Source: Flavobacterium suaedae (GTDB lineage Bacteria > Bacteroidota > Bacteroidia > Flavobacteriales > Flavobacteriaceae). From it: 64,000 bases of DNA. Made by a program: the position numbers and the translations under genes. Of this stretch, positions 17,688-26,522 are shown in pieces. Location: contig NZ_BMJE01000004.1 in the NCBI RefSeq assembly GCF_014642915.1, positions 186,001 to 250,000 of the forward strand, in the 5' to 3' direction. A model generated the notes under the pieces. It had not been told where the DNA came from, did no database searches, and saw only the letters and a list, made by a program, of their open reading frames with translations. Position 1 is the stretch's first letter; every line of letters begins with the position of its first letter.

Positions 17688-18650
17688 ATGATTAAAAGAG
17701 TTTTTTCAGGATTGTTAATCCTGTCCCTTGCTACCTCATGTGTATCGTCTAAAGTATATAAAGACCTTGAAGATAAATATGCGGATTTAAAGAAAGAAAA
17801 CCGTGAACTGGCAGACCAAAACGAATCGCTTTCGCAACAGAGAAACCAGTTAGACCTTGAAGGTAAAGATTTACAGTCGAGACTGGATAAGCTAAAAGAA
17901 GAGCGCGATAAACTGGCTGCTGATTATGCAGCTTCGCAATCGAGCCTTAAAACACTTAAAGACTCTTACGATGCTTTAGAAAAAAACAGTAGCCAGGCGC
18001 TGGATAACAACATGAAAAAAAATCGTGAGTTATTAGCCCAGCTTGAAGCTAAAGAAAAAGCACTGGCAGCAGAGCAGGAAAGGCTAAACAAGCTGAAAGA
18101 AGATTTACAAGATCGCTCGCAGCGTGTAGACGAACTTGAAAGCATGATTGCTAACCAGGAAGCCAGCATGAGACGACTAAAAGAAACCCTTTCTGCAGCA
18201 TTAAACAGCTTTGAAGGTAAAGGGCTTACCGTAGAGCATAAAAATGGTAAAGTATATGTAAGTATGGAAAACAAGCTGCTTTTCAGTTCCGGTAGTTGGA
18301 CTGTAGGTGCCGAAGGGCGCAGAGCTGTTGATGAAGTAGCGAAAGTACTTGCTGAAAACCCTGATATTAGCGTGCTTATTGAAGGGCATACGGATAATGT
18401 GCCTTATAACGGTAACGGACAAATATCAGATAACTGGGATTTATCTACTAAACGTGCTACTGCTATAGTAAATATTATTACTAAAAATAAAGGCGTAGAC
18501 CCTGAAAACCTTACCGCAGCAGGACGTGGTGAGTATTCTCCGGTAGCGACTAATGAAACGGCAGAAGGAAAGTCTAAAAACAGAAGGATAGAAATTATAC
18601 TTACACCAAAACTGGATGAGATTTCTAAAATGCTTAATGATATTGAATAA
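17688..18650 (+). CDS. OmpA-family peptidoglycan-binding lipoprotein with coiled coil
   Basis: The 320-residue precursor has a lipoprotein signal (MIKRVFSGLLILSLATSC, Cys 18 as lipid anchor). Residues about 25-170 form a long charged coiled coil. Residues about 190-310 are an OmpA-like domain: GHTDNVPY and NWDLSTKRA carry the Asp and Arg that bind diaminopimelate, and SKNRRIEI closes the domain. It should bridge the outer membrane and the peptidoglycan. Related flavobacterial proteins resemble the motility/adhesion-independent Pal-like class; the precise role is unknown. A terminator follows. Confidence 0.87.
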   Translation: MIKRVFSGLLILSLATSCVSSKVYKDLEDKYADLKKENRELADQNESLSQQRNQLDLEGKDLQSRLDKLKEERDKLAADYAASQSSLKTLKDSYDALEKNSSQALDNNMKKNRELLAQLEAKEKALAAEQERLNKLKEDLQDRSQRVDELESMIANQEASMRRLKETLSAALNSFEGKGLTVEHKNGKVYVSMENKLLFSSGSWTVGAEGRRAVDEVAKVLAENPDISVLIEGHTDNVPYNGNGQISDNWDLSTKRATAIVNIITKNKGVDPENLTAAGRGEYSPVATNETAEGKSKNRRIEIILTPKLDEISKMLNDIE

Positions 18651-18680
18651 TACAGAGTAGTAACTCTGATTATATAAATA

Positions 18681-18708
18681 AAAAAGCCCGCTATATAGCG
18701 GGCTTTTT
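18681..18708. terminator. Bidirectional rho-independent terminator
   Basis: Inverted repeat with core GCCCGCTA/TAGCGGGC, flanked by five A and five T, between the OmpA-like gene and the convergent dehydrogenase gene. Confidence 0.85.
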
Positions 18709-18725
18709 CTATGCTTCTGTTTTTA

Positions 18726-20096
18726 TTATTCAACTGAAAGTTTGTGGTTGCTGTTGTAACCGTTACTTCCTGTAATATTTAGTATGTATAAACCTGATGG
18801 TAGTGCAGCAATATTTAACGTATTACTTTGGCTGTCTGTAAGGTTTTGACTTATTAAAAGTTTACCGCCCATATCATAAATTTCGGCATGGGTTGCATTT
18901 GCAGCGTTGCCTGACTGTATAGTTATAATATTATTAGCAGGGTTTGGGTAAACTTTAAATGCAGTAGTGTTTACGGTAGTAGTACTTAGCTCTGTATCAA
19001 CAATACTGAATATTTCTCCCGAATTACCTCCTGCTACATACAGCTCGCCGTTTATATCCTGCCCAAAAGTGGTAAAGTTACCACTAAAAGCATCTGTATA
19101 AGTAATGTTATATTCACTATCTACCATTCCTATTTTGTTATGGCAAAAATCAGTAAACAGGTACATACCTTGTAACCCCGGGTAAGTAGAACCTCTGTAT
19201 ACATAACCGCCGGTTATAGAGCATCCGTTAGTGGCACTATGGGTATATTCTGCTACAGGTGGCGTATACATATCTACAAGCGAGCAACCATCAGAGTTAT
19301 ACTCCTGAGTACCCTCAAAACATCTCCAGCCGTAGTTAATACCTGCGGCGTTACCGGGCATTTTATTAATTTCTTCTATCTCATTTTGTCCCACATCGGC
19401 AATCCATAAATCACCATTACTGCTGTCGAACGAGAATTTCCATGCATTACGTAGTCCGTAAGCCCAAATTTCATCCGCACCATCCGTTCCTGCAAATGGG
19501 TTATCAGCAGGTATTCCGTAAAGCGCACCAACGTTAACATCTATACGCAGCATTGCACCAAGCAGGGTGTTAATGTTTTGTCCGTTACCATTCGGGTCGC
19601 CGGCACTACCGCCATCGCCCATAGAGATGTATAAATAGCCATCAGGACCAAAACGAATACAACCACCATTATGGTTGCCAAAAGGCTGGTCAACTGTCAT
19701 TAATATTAATTCGCTGTTACTGTCTGCTACATTTTCATCCTCTCCGCTCACAGTATATTGTGCTATTACGGTATTACCGGATGTGTTGGTATAGTTTACA
19801 TAAAAAGCACCGTTAGTGCTGTAATCAGGGTGAAAGGCAAGCCCAAGTAGTCCTCTTTCTCCTCCTGTTGATACTTTATTACTTATATCAAGAAAAGGAG
19901 TAGCATTGGTTGTACCATCGCTGTTTAAAACTTTAATAAGTCCGCCTTGTTCTACTACAAATAAACGGTCATCACCTGCGTGAGCTATTTCGGTAGGGGC
20001 GGTAAAGCCATCGGCGAAAAGTTCTAAATCTATAGTTTGCCCAAAACAGACGAAACTAAAAAGAAGTGTAAAAACTGAAAGTAATCTTTTTTTCAT
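18726..20096 (-). CDS. Secreted PQQ-type glucose/sorbosone dehydrogenase with T9SS sorting domain
   Basis: A 456-residue precursor with a signal peptide (MKKRLLSVFTLLFSFVCFGQ). Residues about 25-365 form a GSDH-like six-bladed propeller: GLLGLAFHPDY, NHNGGCIRFGPDGYLY, GDGGSAGDPNG and AYGLRNAWKFSFD are the recurring landmarks of soluble aldose-sugar dehydrogenases and their HHIP-like relatives, which oxidise sugars with PQQ or only bind sugars. A type A T9SS sorting domain (about 380-456, starting VYPNPANNIITI) sends it across the outer membrane. Whether this strain makes or imports PQQ cannot be seen here. Confidence 0.87.
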   Translation of the reverse strand: MKKRLLSVFTLLFSFVCFGQTIDLELFADGFTAPTEIAHAGDDRLFVVEQGGLIKVLNSDGTTNATPFLDISNKVSTGGERGLLGLAFHPDYSTNGAFYVNYTNTSGNTVIAQYTVSGEDENVADSNSELILMTVDQPFGNHNGGCIRFGPDGYLYISMGDGGSAGDPNGNGQNINTLLGAMLRIDVNVGALYGIPADNPFAGTDGADEIWAYGLRNAWKFSFDSSNGDLWIADVGQNEIEEINKMPGNAAGINYGWRCFEGTQEYNSDGCSLVDMYTPPVAEYTHSATNGCSITGGYVYRGSTYPGLQGMYLFTDFCHNKIGMVDSEYNITYTDAFSGNFTTFGQDINGELYVAGGNSGEIFSIVDTELSTTTVNTTAFKVYPNPANNIITIQSGNAANATHAEIYDMGGKLLISQNLTDSQSNTLNIAALPSGLYILNITGSNGYNSNHKLSVE

Positions 20097-20210
20097 AGCT
20101 GATTGATTTGTATATTATTATGCTAATTTAATGATAATTATATATAAAACAGATGCTTAACATAATATTAGCAGCGCTGTCTGTTTAAAACAGTTATGAT
20201 ATTCTAAATA

Positions 20211-20235
20211 AAAAAGCCCCTGCTAATGCAGGGGC
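20211..20235 (-). terminator. Rho-independent terminator after the MuiA-like gene
   Basis: GCCCCTGC-TAAT-GCAGGGGC stem; on the minus strand it is followed by a run of six T. It ends the leftward seven-gene run that finishes with the MuiA-like gene at 20266. Confidence 0.82.
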
Positions 20236-20265
20236 ATACAAAGGGTTATGTAGGTTAGTTGAAGG

Positions 20266-21885
20266 TTATAAATTAGCTAACACTTTGTTTTTAGGGTATC
20301 GTACTTTATAACTGATACGTATTTTTTTGGTTTCTCCCGGTTTTAGTTTAAGTTCCCAGGTTAGTATTCCTGTTTCTTTGTTTACCTGCGCCCCGCCATC
20401 TTTTAGTAGTTCCACTTCAATATCTTCATCAGTGCTTAATGGGTATTGGTCTTTAAGCATTAAATCTACTTCATCTTTTTTGTTGTTGCGTATAGTAGTT
20501 TCATACGTAAAGGTTTGTTCTCGGTAGGAGGAAAGGAATTTAGTACCCGATTTATCGGTTATTTTTTCTCGCTTAATAGATATTTTTTTATCCCTGCCCA
20601 TGCTTAAACGAAGTGTGTCCGATGTTTGGTTAGGGTCTATAAAGGTTTTACCGATATACATATTCTCAAAAATAATATTGGCTTCCCCTTTAAGTAAGTT
20701 GTATTTGGAATAGTCTTTTAGCTCTGCCAGTAAAAAGGCTTCTTTTTCCAGTTTAGGTACTGCATAATGTTTGTAGCTGGCAGGTAACTCTATTTCCTTA
20801 AGTGTTACACTGTGCTTTTTACCATTACTTAAAATATCATACGGTACATCAATCTCAAAAGATATGTTTAATTGGTTTTCGGTAATAGAAGTGTAATTAG
20901 TAATAGAAGAGCTTTCAACAACTACCTCTGCTAATTGAGTAGCATCTGCCTTATCTTTTCTCTGTAAATTATTATTAATTACTGCATTACTATTATTATA
21001 ATACCCTCTTTGCAGGATATTACCATAACGCAGGAACCATGCTTGTAATAGAGGAGCTTCGTTGTTTTGGTTTGGTACACCGCTAGACAAGGTTAAGTTT
21101 ACGTTTTTCCAGTCGATACCTGTGCTTTGTACAACCTGTGCTTTATACAGCATATTAATAGGTTCGCTGGTACTGTCAGCACGCAGGTCGTAAAAAGGAG
21201 CCCATGATGCCCCTTGGGTTAAGTAGTTTATTTCTAAAGGTATTTTTCCGGCAACGTCGTTCATTACCTGTAGTATCAATTTACCTCTCGATGTTTTTTC
21301 TTCTTTATTAATGTTAGTTTGCAGCCTGCTTTTCAGGTTACTTAACTTATCATTTAAGTCATTAAGTTGTTGGTTTAACTTTTCTTCGTTTAAGGCAATT
21401 TCCTTTCGCTTTGCCCTGTAATAGTCTGTTAACTTCATTAACTCGGCAACATTAAGCCCTGACTGTTGTCCTGCTACCTGTTGGTTGCGGTCTAGCAATT
21501 CAATAGCTTTTTGTTCGGTATATTTACTAATGGTTACGGTTTTAATGGCTTTTTCTACTATTGTAATACTGTCCCTTACTTTTTTAAGTTCAGGAGAGCT
21601 GTCATTCGGTTCGTATTCCGAAATATAATCTCTTGTAAACTGAACAGACAGTACCGAAAGGCTTTCGGGTGCGCCTATGCGTACTGTATTTTCGTTGAGG
21701 TAATCGGCAACGTTTTTAATTACAATCTCCGATGTTCCTGCGGGAATACTGGCAGATGTTGTTTGTGTAATTTCGGCAGCATTAAAATATACTGTGGCTG
21801 ATTTTACCTTTGCCGATGTAAATACCGGTTTTTGGGCAAAGGCAACGCTGCTGCATAGCAGGTATAAAAAAAGTAACTTTTTCAT
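20266..21885 (-). CDS. MuiA-family (DUF4139/DUF4140) exported protein
   Basis: A 539-residue precursor with a signal peptide (MKKLLFLYLLCSSVAFAQ). Residues about 25-125 match the DUF4140 N-terminal beta domain and the coiled coil (about 125-200) and C-terminal beta part (about 210-535) match DUF4139, the layout of the mucoidy inhibitor A family. A loop near residues 290-340 contains QLAEVVVESS, which resembles the start of a TonB-receptor plug ('EVVV'). The family function is unclear; location should be periplasmic or surface. It is the last gene of a minus-strand run and is followed by a terminator. Confidence 0.8.
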   Translation of the reverse strand: MKKLLFLYLLCSSVAFAQKPVFTSAKVKSATVYFNAAEITQTTSASIPAGTSEIVIKNVADYLNENTVRIGAPESLSVLSVQFTRDYISEYEPNDSSPELKKVRDSITIVEKAIKTVTISKYTEQKAIELLDRNQQVAGQQSGLNVAELMKLTDYYRAKRKEIALNEEKLNQQLNDLNDKLSNLKSRLQTNINKEEKTSRGKLILQVMNDVAGKIPLEINYLTQGASWAPFYDLRADSTSEPINMLYKAQVVQSTGIDWKNVNLTLSSGVPNQNNEAPLLQAWFLRYGNILQRGYYNNSNAVINNNLQRKDKADATQLAEVVVESSSITNYTSITENQLNISFEIDVPYDILSNGKKHSVTLKEIELPASYKHYAVPKLEKEAFLLAELKDYSKYNLLKGEANIIFENMYIGKTFIDPNQTSDTLRLSMGRDKKISIKREKITDKSGTKFLSSYREQTFTYETTIRNNKKDEVDLMLKDQYPLSTDEDIEVELLKDGGAQVNKETGILTWELKLKPGETKKIRISYKVRYPKNKVLANL

Positions 21886-21953
21886 AATAATATGGTTTTA
21901 TATATAAGGAGTATGCTTTTTATAAAAAGGTTGGGAAGGGCGGTAAATTTTTT

Positions 21954-23957
21954 TTAGTACGCTTTATTATACAGGTCGTAAATAGTGCGATCTATTTCTA
22001 AACTGTCCCTTTGTTTTTGGGGTATGGTATCCGTTTGGGTAATGTTTAGCCTTGTTCTGGCAGTGCCGGAAAGCTCTGCCTTCCCATCCTGACCAATAGT
22101 GTCTTGCGCGGTAATTAATTCCCTGCGAAGCATTAAATCCATAATAAAGTCATTATGCTGATGCGCATGGGGTTTCATGTTACCGAACTTGTCAAACTGC
22201 CACATAAATTTTTTAGGGCGTGGTACTATACTGGCTAAAAATAATGATTCATCTAAAGAAAGTGCTACAGGTGGTTTTTGGAAATAGTATTGTGCAGCTT
22301 CGCCAATACCGTATACATCAGGCCCCCATTCTATAACATTAAAATATACTTCCAACATTCGCGATTTACTTACAATACGGTTGTTTTCCAGTATGTAAAC
22401 TAATAGTATTTCTTCCAGTTTTCGGGAAAGCGTTTTTTCACGTGTCAGGAAAACATTTTTTACCAGTTGCATGCTTATGGTACTTGCCCCGCGTGCAAAC
22501 TTTTTAGTTTTAATGTTTTTAATAATTGACTGACGAAATGCTTCAGCTATAAAACCATTATGCTGAAAAAAGGAAGGGTCTTCGCTGGTTAATACTGCTT
22601 TTTGAACATAAGGTGATATTTGTTCCAACGGGGTGAAGTTAGGGTTTTCTTCCCCAACAATTATGGGGCGTTGGCGTATGCCGTTTTCTATAGCTCTGTA
22701 TGTAAATGTTCCGTTGAGTTTGTTCAGGTCTGCCGCACCATATTTGGTTATTTTCAACCCTTTTTTATTTAAAGTGCTTTCAAAAACCAAATCGTTTGGC
22801 TTGTTTTTGTTGTAAGCAAAATCTAATGAGTAATTAAAGCTACCCTCTGCCTGCATGCCTTCAAAATGCGAGAAAAGCCCTTTAGGTAACGAGGTAATAA
22901 AATCCTGCGCCTGCATTTCGGGTATGTGCGCTTTTAGCTGATAAATAGTATCCTGCTCCGTACTGAATTTTGCAAATGGGGTAAAGGTAACTTTATTAAA
23001 CTGCGCTACAGAGGTGCTGTCTAACGTAATAAAATGCTCCCCTGCTATAAAGTTATATTCAAATCTTGCACTGTCCAGCACCACATCTTTTTTGGCAATT
23101 TTCGGGTGGTTAATCAGTAAATCATTTATAGAAGCATACCCTTTTACATGAAGTTCGTCGCCCTTCATATCTACCTCCTGTAAATTGAGGTGTAGTTTTT
23201 TAAAAGCGGTAGTAAGGTTTAAGCGTTTTTTTAGGTATGGTATTTCTATATGAGTACTGTCATTATTATAAAAATCAAGGTCAGCAGCTTCATGCCTTGG
23301 GTCAGCCATACCTTTAACCTTCCAGTTTTGCTGTTTTTCATCTTCTTTTACTAAAAAGGATGAGGTAAGCTGTTTGTCTGAAAGATGAAGTTCTTCCAAA
23401 TTGATAGTAACCTTACGCTCCATATCGTTTAACCGTAATGAAAGGTTTTGCAGAGAAATATCGGTAGGAATAAGGTTTAAAGCTGTTTTTATCAGTCTGT
23501 GCGCTCTTTCAGCATAGCTGTTTTTGTTGCTTTCTGTTTTTTCTTTCTTTTTGTCTTTGGCAGCGTGAATAAAAGCATCGAAATTCTTACCGTTTTTATT
23601 ACGTACTAAATTAACGTAGCCGTCCTGCATATACAGTTTCCCCAATTGTATATTGCCAAAAAGTGCCTGAGAAACGTTAACAGAAGTATTAAGGGTTTTA
23701 ATATTTAAAAGGGTATCGCCATTTTGCGGAACAAGGGTAATATCTTTTAACTCGATACCCGAAAAGCCTTTAAACTGTGCTTGCTCTACTTTAAACTCGC
23801 TATTATATTGCTGCTCAAATTTATGAGATGCTTTACTGATGGCTTTTTCCAGTACTGTATTACGGAAAATAAAAAAGCCTGCAAAGCCCAGTACTATCAG
23901 TAAAACAAGTACTGACAGGGTTGTTACAAGTATCTTTTTTATTTTTCTCTTCTGCAT
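21954..23957 (-). CDS. Peptidoglycan transglycosylase (GT51) with AsmA-like N-terminal domain
   Basis: A 667-residue inner-membrane protein. One N-terminal helix (about 10-31) anchors a periplasmic region (about 35-400) that looks like an AsmA/DUF748-type bridging domain (FKGFSGIELKDITL, GNIQLGKLYMQDG). A GT51 domain follows (about 420-605): EDPSFFQHNG with the catalytic Glu, GASTISMQLVKN, SRKLEEILL and EVYFNVIEWGP are all present. There is no transpeptidase domain, so it polymerises glycan strands from lipid II as a monofunctional enzyme, like MtgA, but with a long N-terminal addition. It starts 14 bases after radA. Confidence 0.85.
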   Translation of the reverse strand: MQKRKIKKILVTTLSVLVLLIVLGFAGFFIFRNTVLEKAISKASHKFEQQYNSEFKVEQAQFKGFSGIELKDITLVPQNGDTLLNIKTLNTSVNVSQALFGNIQLGKLYMQDGYVNLVRNKNGKNFDAFIHAAKDKKKEKTESNKNSYAERAHRLIKTALNLIPTDISLQNLSLRLNDMERKVTINLEELHLSDKQLTSSFLVKEDEKQQNWKVKGMADPRHEAADLDFYNNDSTHIEIPYLKKRLNLTTAFKKLHLNLQEVDMKGDELHVKGYASINDLLINHPKIAKKDVVLDSARFEYNFIAGEHFITLDSTSVAQFNKVTFTPFAKFSTEQDTIYQLKAHIPEMQAQDFITSLPKGLFSHFEGMQAEGSFNYSLDFAYNKNKPNDLVFESTLNKKGLKITKYGAADLNKLNGTFTYRAIENGIRQRPIIVGEENPNFTPLEQISPYVQKAVLTSEDPSFFQHNGFIAEAFRQSIIKNIKTKKFARGASTISMQLVKNVFLTREKTLSRKLEEILLVYILENNRIVSKSRMLEVYFNVIEWGPDVYGIGEAAQYYFQKPPVALSLDESLFLASIVPRPKKFMWQFDKFGNMKPHAHQHNDFIMDLMLRRELITAQDTIGQDGKAELSGTARTRLNITQTDTIPQKQRDSLEIDRTIYDLYNKAY

Positions 23958-23971
23958 TTTTAAGGTTTTAA

Positions 23972-25333
23972 TTAACCAAATAAATACCCTGCTACATCTT
24001 CAATTTTAGCAACTTGCTTAATTTCTATAGCTGTGTTCTTTAATGATATTTTGTTGTATTTGGATACAAATATGGCAGAGAATCCAAGTTTTTCCGCCTC
24101 CAGTATACGTTGCTCTACACGGTTAACGGGGCGCACTTCGCCTGTAAGCCCAATTTCTCCTGCAAAACAATAACTTTTATTTAGCGGTATATCTTCGTTT
24201 GATGATAGTATGGCTGCTACTACAGCAAGGTCTATAGCGGGGTCATCTACATTTATACCGCCGGTTATGTTCAGGAAAACGTCCTTTGCGCCAAGGCGGA
24301 AACCTGCACGTTTTTCTAATACGGCAAGTATCATGTTAAGGCGTTTGGCATTATACCCCGTAGTGCTACGTTGTGGTGTGCCATATACTGCCGAACTTAC
24401 CAGTGCCTGTATTTCTATCATTAACGGTCGCATACCTTCCAGCGTGGTGGCTATTGCTGTACCGCTAAGTTCTTCTTCTTTATGCGATATTAATATTTCC
24501 GATGGGTTAGCTACTTCACGCAGCCCGTTGCCCAACATTTCATAAATACCTAACTCTGCCGTTGAACCAAAGCGGTTTTTTAATGAGCGTAATATGCGGT
24601 ATACGTGGTTACGGTCACCTTCAAACTGAAGCACGGTATCAACCATGTGTTCCAGTATTTTTGGTCCTGCAATGTTACCGTCTTTAGTAATATGCCCTAT
24701 TAATATCACAGGGGTGTTACTTTCTTTGGCAAACTTTATCAGTTCGGTGGTGGTTTCACGTATTTGCGATATACTCCCTGCAGATGATTCTATATAATCA
24801 GTATGCAGTGTTTGTATAGAGTCGATAATTACAATTTCAGGCTCAAGTGCTTCTATCTGTCGAAAAATGTTTTGTGTTTTGGTCTCGGTAAGAATGTAGC
24901 AGTTATCGGCAGCGGGAACAATTCTTTCCGCACGCATTTTAATCTGCTTTTGGCTTTCCTCACCTGATACATATAGTGTACGATAAGGCAGCTTTAAAGA
25001 TATTTGCAGTAGTAATGTACTTTTACCTATACCAGGTTCACCACCAAGCAGTGTTAACGAGCCGGGTACTATACCACCACCCAATACACGGTTTAACTCC
25101 CCATCTCCTGTGTTCATACGGAGTTCGGTAGCGGTATCTATTTCGGTTATGCGTAAAGGTTTTGGTGCTTTTTTAGCAGTAGTTGCAGTGGTTTTCCAAA
25201 CAGGTTTTTCCTCTTTTTGTATTAGTTCTTCAACAATAGTGTTCCATTCTTTACATGAGTTACATTGTCCCTGCCACTTTGAGTACTGTGTTCCGCAGTT
25301 TTGGCAGAAAAAAGAGGTTTTTACTTTTGCCAT
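23972..25333 (-). CDS. radA: DNA repair protein RadA
   Basis: At 453 residues this is full length. The zinc finger has Cys 10, 13, 24 and 27. A RecA-like core carries Walker A GGEPGIGKST (about 94-103), and the KNRFG motif diagnostic of RadA lies near residue 252. The C-terminal Lon-protease-like domain includes LNITGGINVDDPAIDLAV and TGEVRPVNRVEQR. RadA is a hexameric helicase that helps branch migration in recombination. It starts four bases after the esterase-like gene. Confidence 0.96.
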   Translation of the reverse strand: MAKVKTSFFCQNCGTQYSKWQGQCNSCKEWNTIVEELIQKEEKPVWKTTATTAKKAPKPLRITEIDTATELRMNTGDGELNRVLGGGIVPGSLTLLGGEPGIGKSTLLLQISLKLPYRTLYVSGEESQKQIKMRAERIVPAADNCYILTETKTQNIFRQIEALEPEIVIIDSIQTLHTDYIESSAGSISQIRETTTELIKFAKESNTPVILIGHITKDGNIAGPKILEHMVDTVLQFEGDRNHVYRILRSLKNRFGSTAELGIYEMLGNGLREVANPSEILISHKEEELSGTAIATTLEGMRPLMIEIQALVSSAVYGTPQRSTTGYNAKRLNMILAVLEKRAGFRLGAKDVFLNITGGINVDDPAIDLAVVAAILSSNEDIPLNKSYCFAGEIGLTGEVRPVNRVEQRILEAEKLGFSAIFVSKYNKISLKNTAIEIKQVAKIEDVAGYLFG

Positions 25334-25337
25334 TAAT

Positions 25338-26483
25338 TTATTCCGTCAGTTTTTTAAGTTGTTCTGCTTTTTCTATAATCAGGTCTTTGGTATAGTCACC
25401 AATATCCTCATAATTATATCCTTTAAGGTAAGCACGTATTGCTTTCCGGGTTTCACCTTTCATTTCGTGCCTAAGTCCTAAGTAATATTCGCCAATAATC
25501 ATTTTCGGGTAATCATCCCGAGCCATTTTACCCAGTTCTTCCAGTTCATCATAGGCTGCATTTTTCATAATAGCAGCTTCTATAGCTTTAAAATCGTTAA
25601 GTCTTATTGGTATTTTAATACCAAGTTCTTCACGTATGGTTTTGTATTTGTTCTTTAAATACTCTACATAACCTGATGGAAGCGTAACAATTTCCTCTTC
25701 ATACTCTTTTGAGGTTATAGGCTGATATTCTGAAAATATAAAATACAGTGCATCAGGTATGCCCATTGCTACAAGCGAATAGTGTGTTGCACCTTTAAAC
25801 TCCTCAAATTTATAGTTTAAATTCGGGTTTTCAATCGCTTTTATATTTACGTTAAGAGTATCAACTTTCTTTTTTATGCTTTTCACATCATTATCTGCTG
25901 TAGCAAGGTAATAGTAAGTTTTCTTATCTATATCATTTAAAACCTGAGGTACGCGCACTTCCATTTGCTCGGGCATTACAGGGCTAAATGATATATAGGC
26001 ATTAAATGTTGGTTTCTCTTTATATAAAAAGAAATTTAAAAATCCTGCAGTTACATTGTGTCCGGCTACTACCTTAAACGGTGCAACCCTGTATTCTTTT
26101 TCCATAAACGGAATAAGTTCATCGGCTATAAATTGGTAGAACTGGTCGCCTTGTCCTTGTGGCAGCCCTGTAGATTTATATGTAATTACATCGTCCTGTC
26201 TTCCTTCAGCACCATCGTGTTCTACCCCTACAATGATTACCTGTGGTAAATCATCCCAAAAAGAGGTGTAGGACATTGTTCCGCGAAAAGGATCCATAAG
26301 GTATTCCCCGTCCAGTAAAATTATAAGAGGATATGTCTTTTTTTCATTCTCATCATAGAATGTAGGGGTCTGCACGGTAACAGTTCGGGTACCGAAAAAT
26401 TTTGATGGAACATCTACAATGTTGGGTTGTGAATACATTGTAGCAGCCATTAATAGGGTTAATAGCAAGCTTTTGTAATTCAT
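25338..26483 (-). CDS. Exported esterase-fold (PF00756-like) protein lacking the usual nucleophile
   Basis: A 381-residue precursor with a signal peptide (MNYKSLLLTLLMAATMYSQ). Residues about 25-245 resemble putative esterases of the Esterase D/Fes/IroE type (YPLIILLDGEYL, VIIVGVEHDG). The nucleophile elbow, normally GHSxGG, reads GHNVTAG (about residue 141): Asn replaces Ser, while a His is present late (THYSLVAMG). The C-terminal part (about 320-380) looks like a short helical repeat region. It may be a non-catalytic binding protein or use another mechanism. It is in a tight run between the flippase-like gene and radA. Confidence 0.75.
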   Translation of the reverse strand: MNYKSLLLTLLMAATMYSQPNIVDVPSKFFGTRTVTVQTPTFYDENEKKTYPLIILLDGEYLMDPFRGTMSYTSFWDDLPQVIIVGVEHDGAEGRQDDVITYKSTGLPQGQGDQFYQFIADELIPFMEKEYRVAPFKVVAGHNVTAGFLNFFLYKEKPTFNAYISFSPVMPEQMEVRVPQVLNDIDKKTYYYLATADNDVKSIKKKVDTLNVNIKAIENPNLNYKFEEFKGATHYSLVAMGIPDALYFIFSEYQPITSKEYEEEIVTLPSGYVEYLKNKYKTIREELGIKIPIRLNDFKAIEAAIMKNAAYDELEELGKMARDDYPKMIIGEYYLGLRHEMKGETRKAIRAYLKGYNYEDIGDYTKDLIIEKAEQLKKLTE

Positions 26484-26522
26484 TGTGTTAGGACATATTA
26501 GGAATGCAATGCAAGGTAGTAA

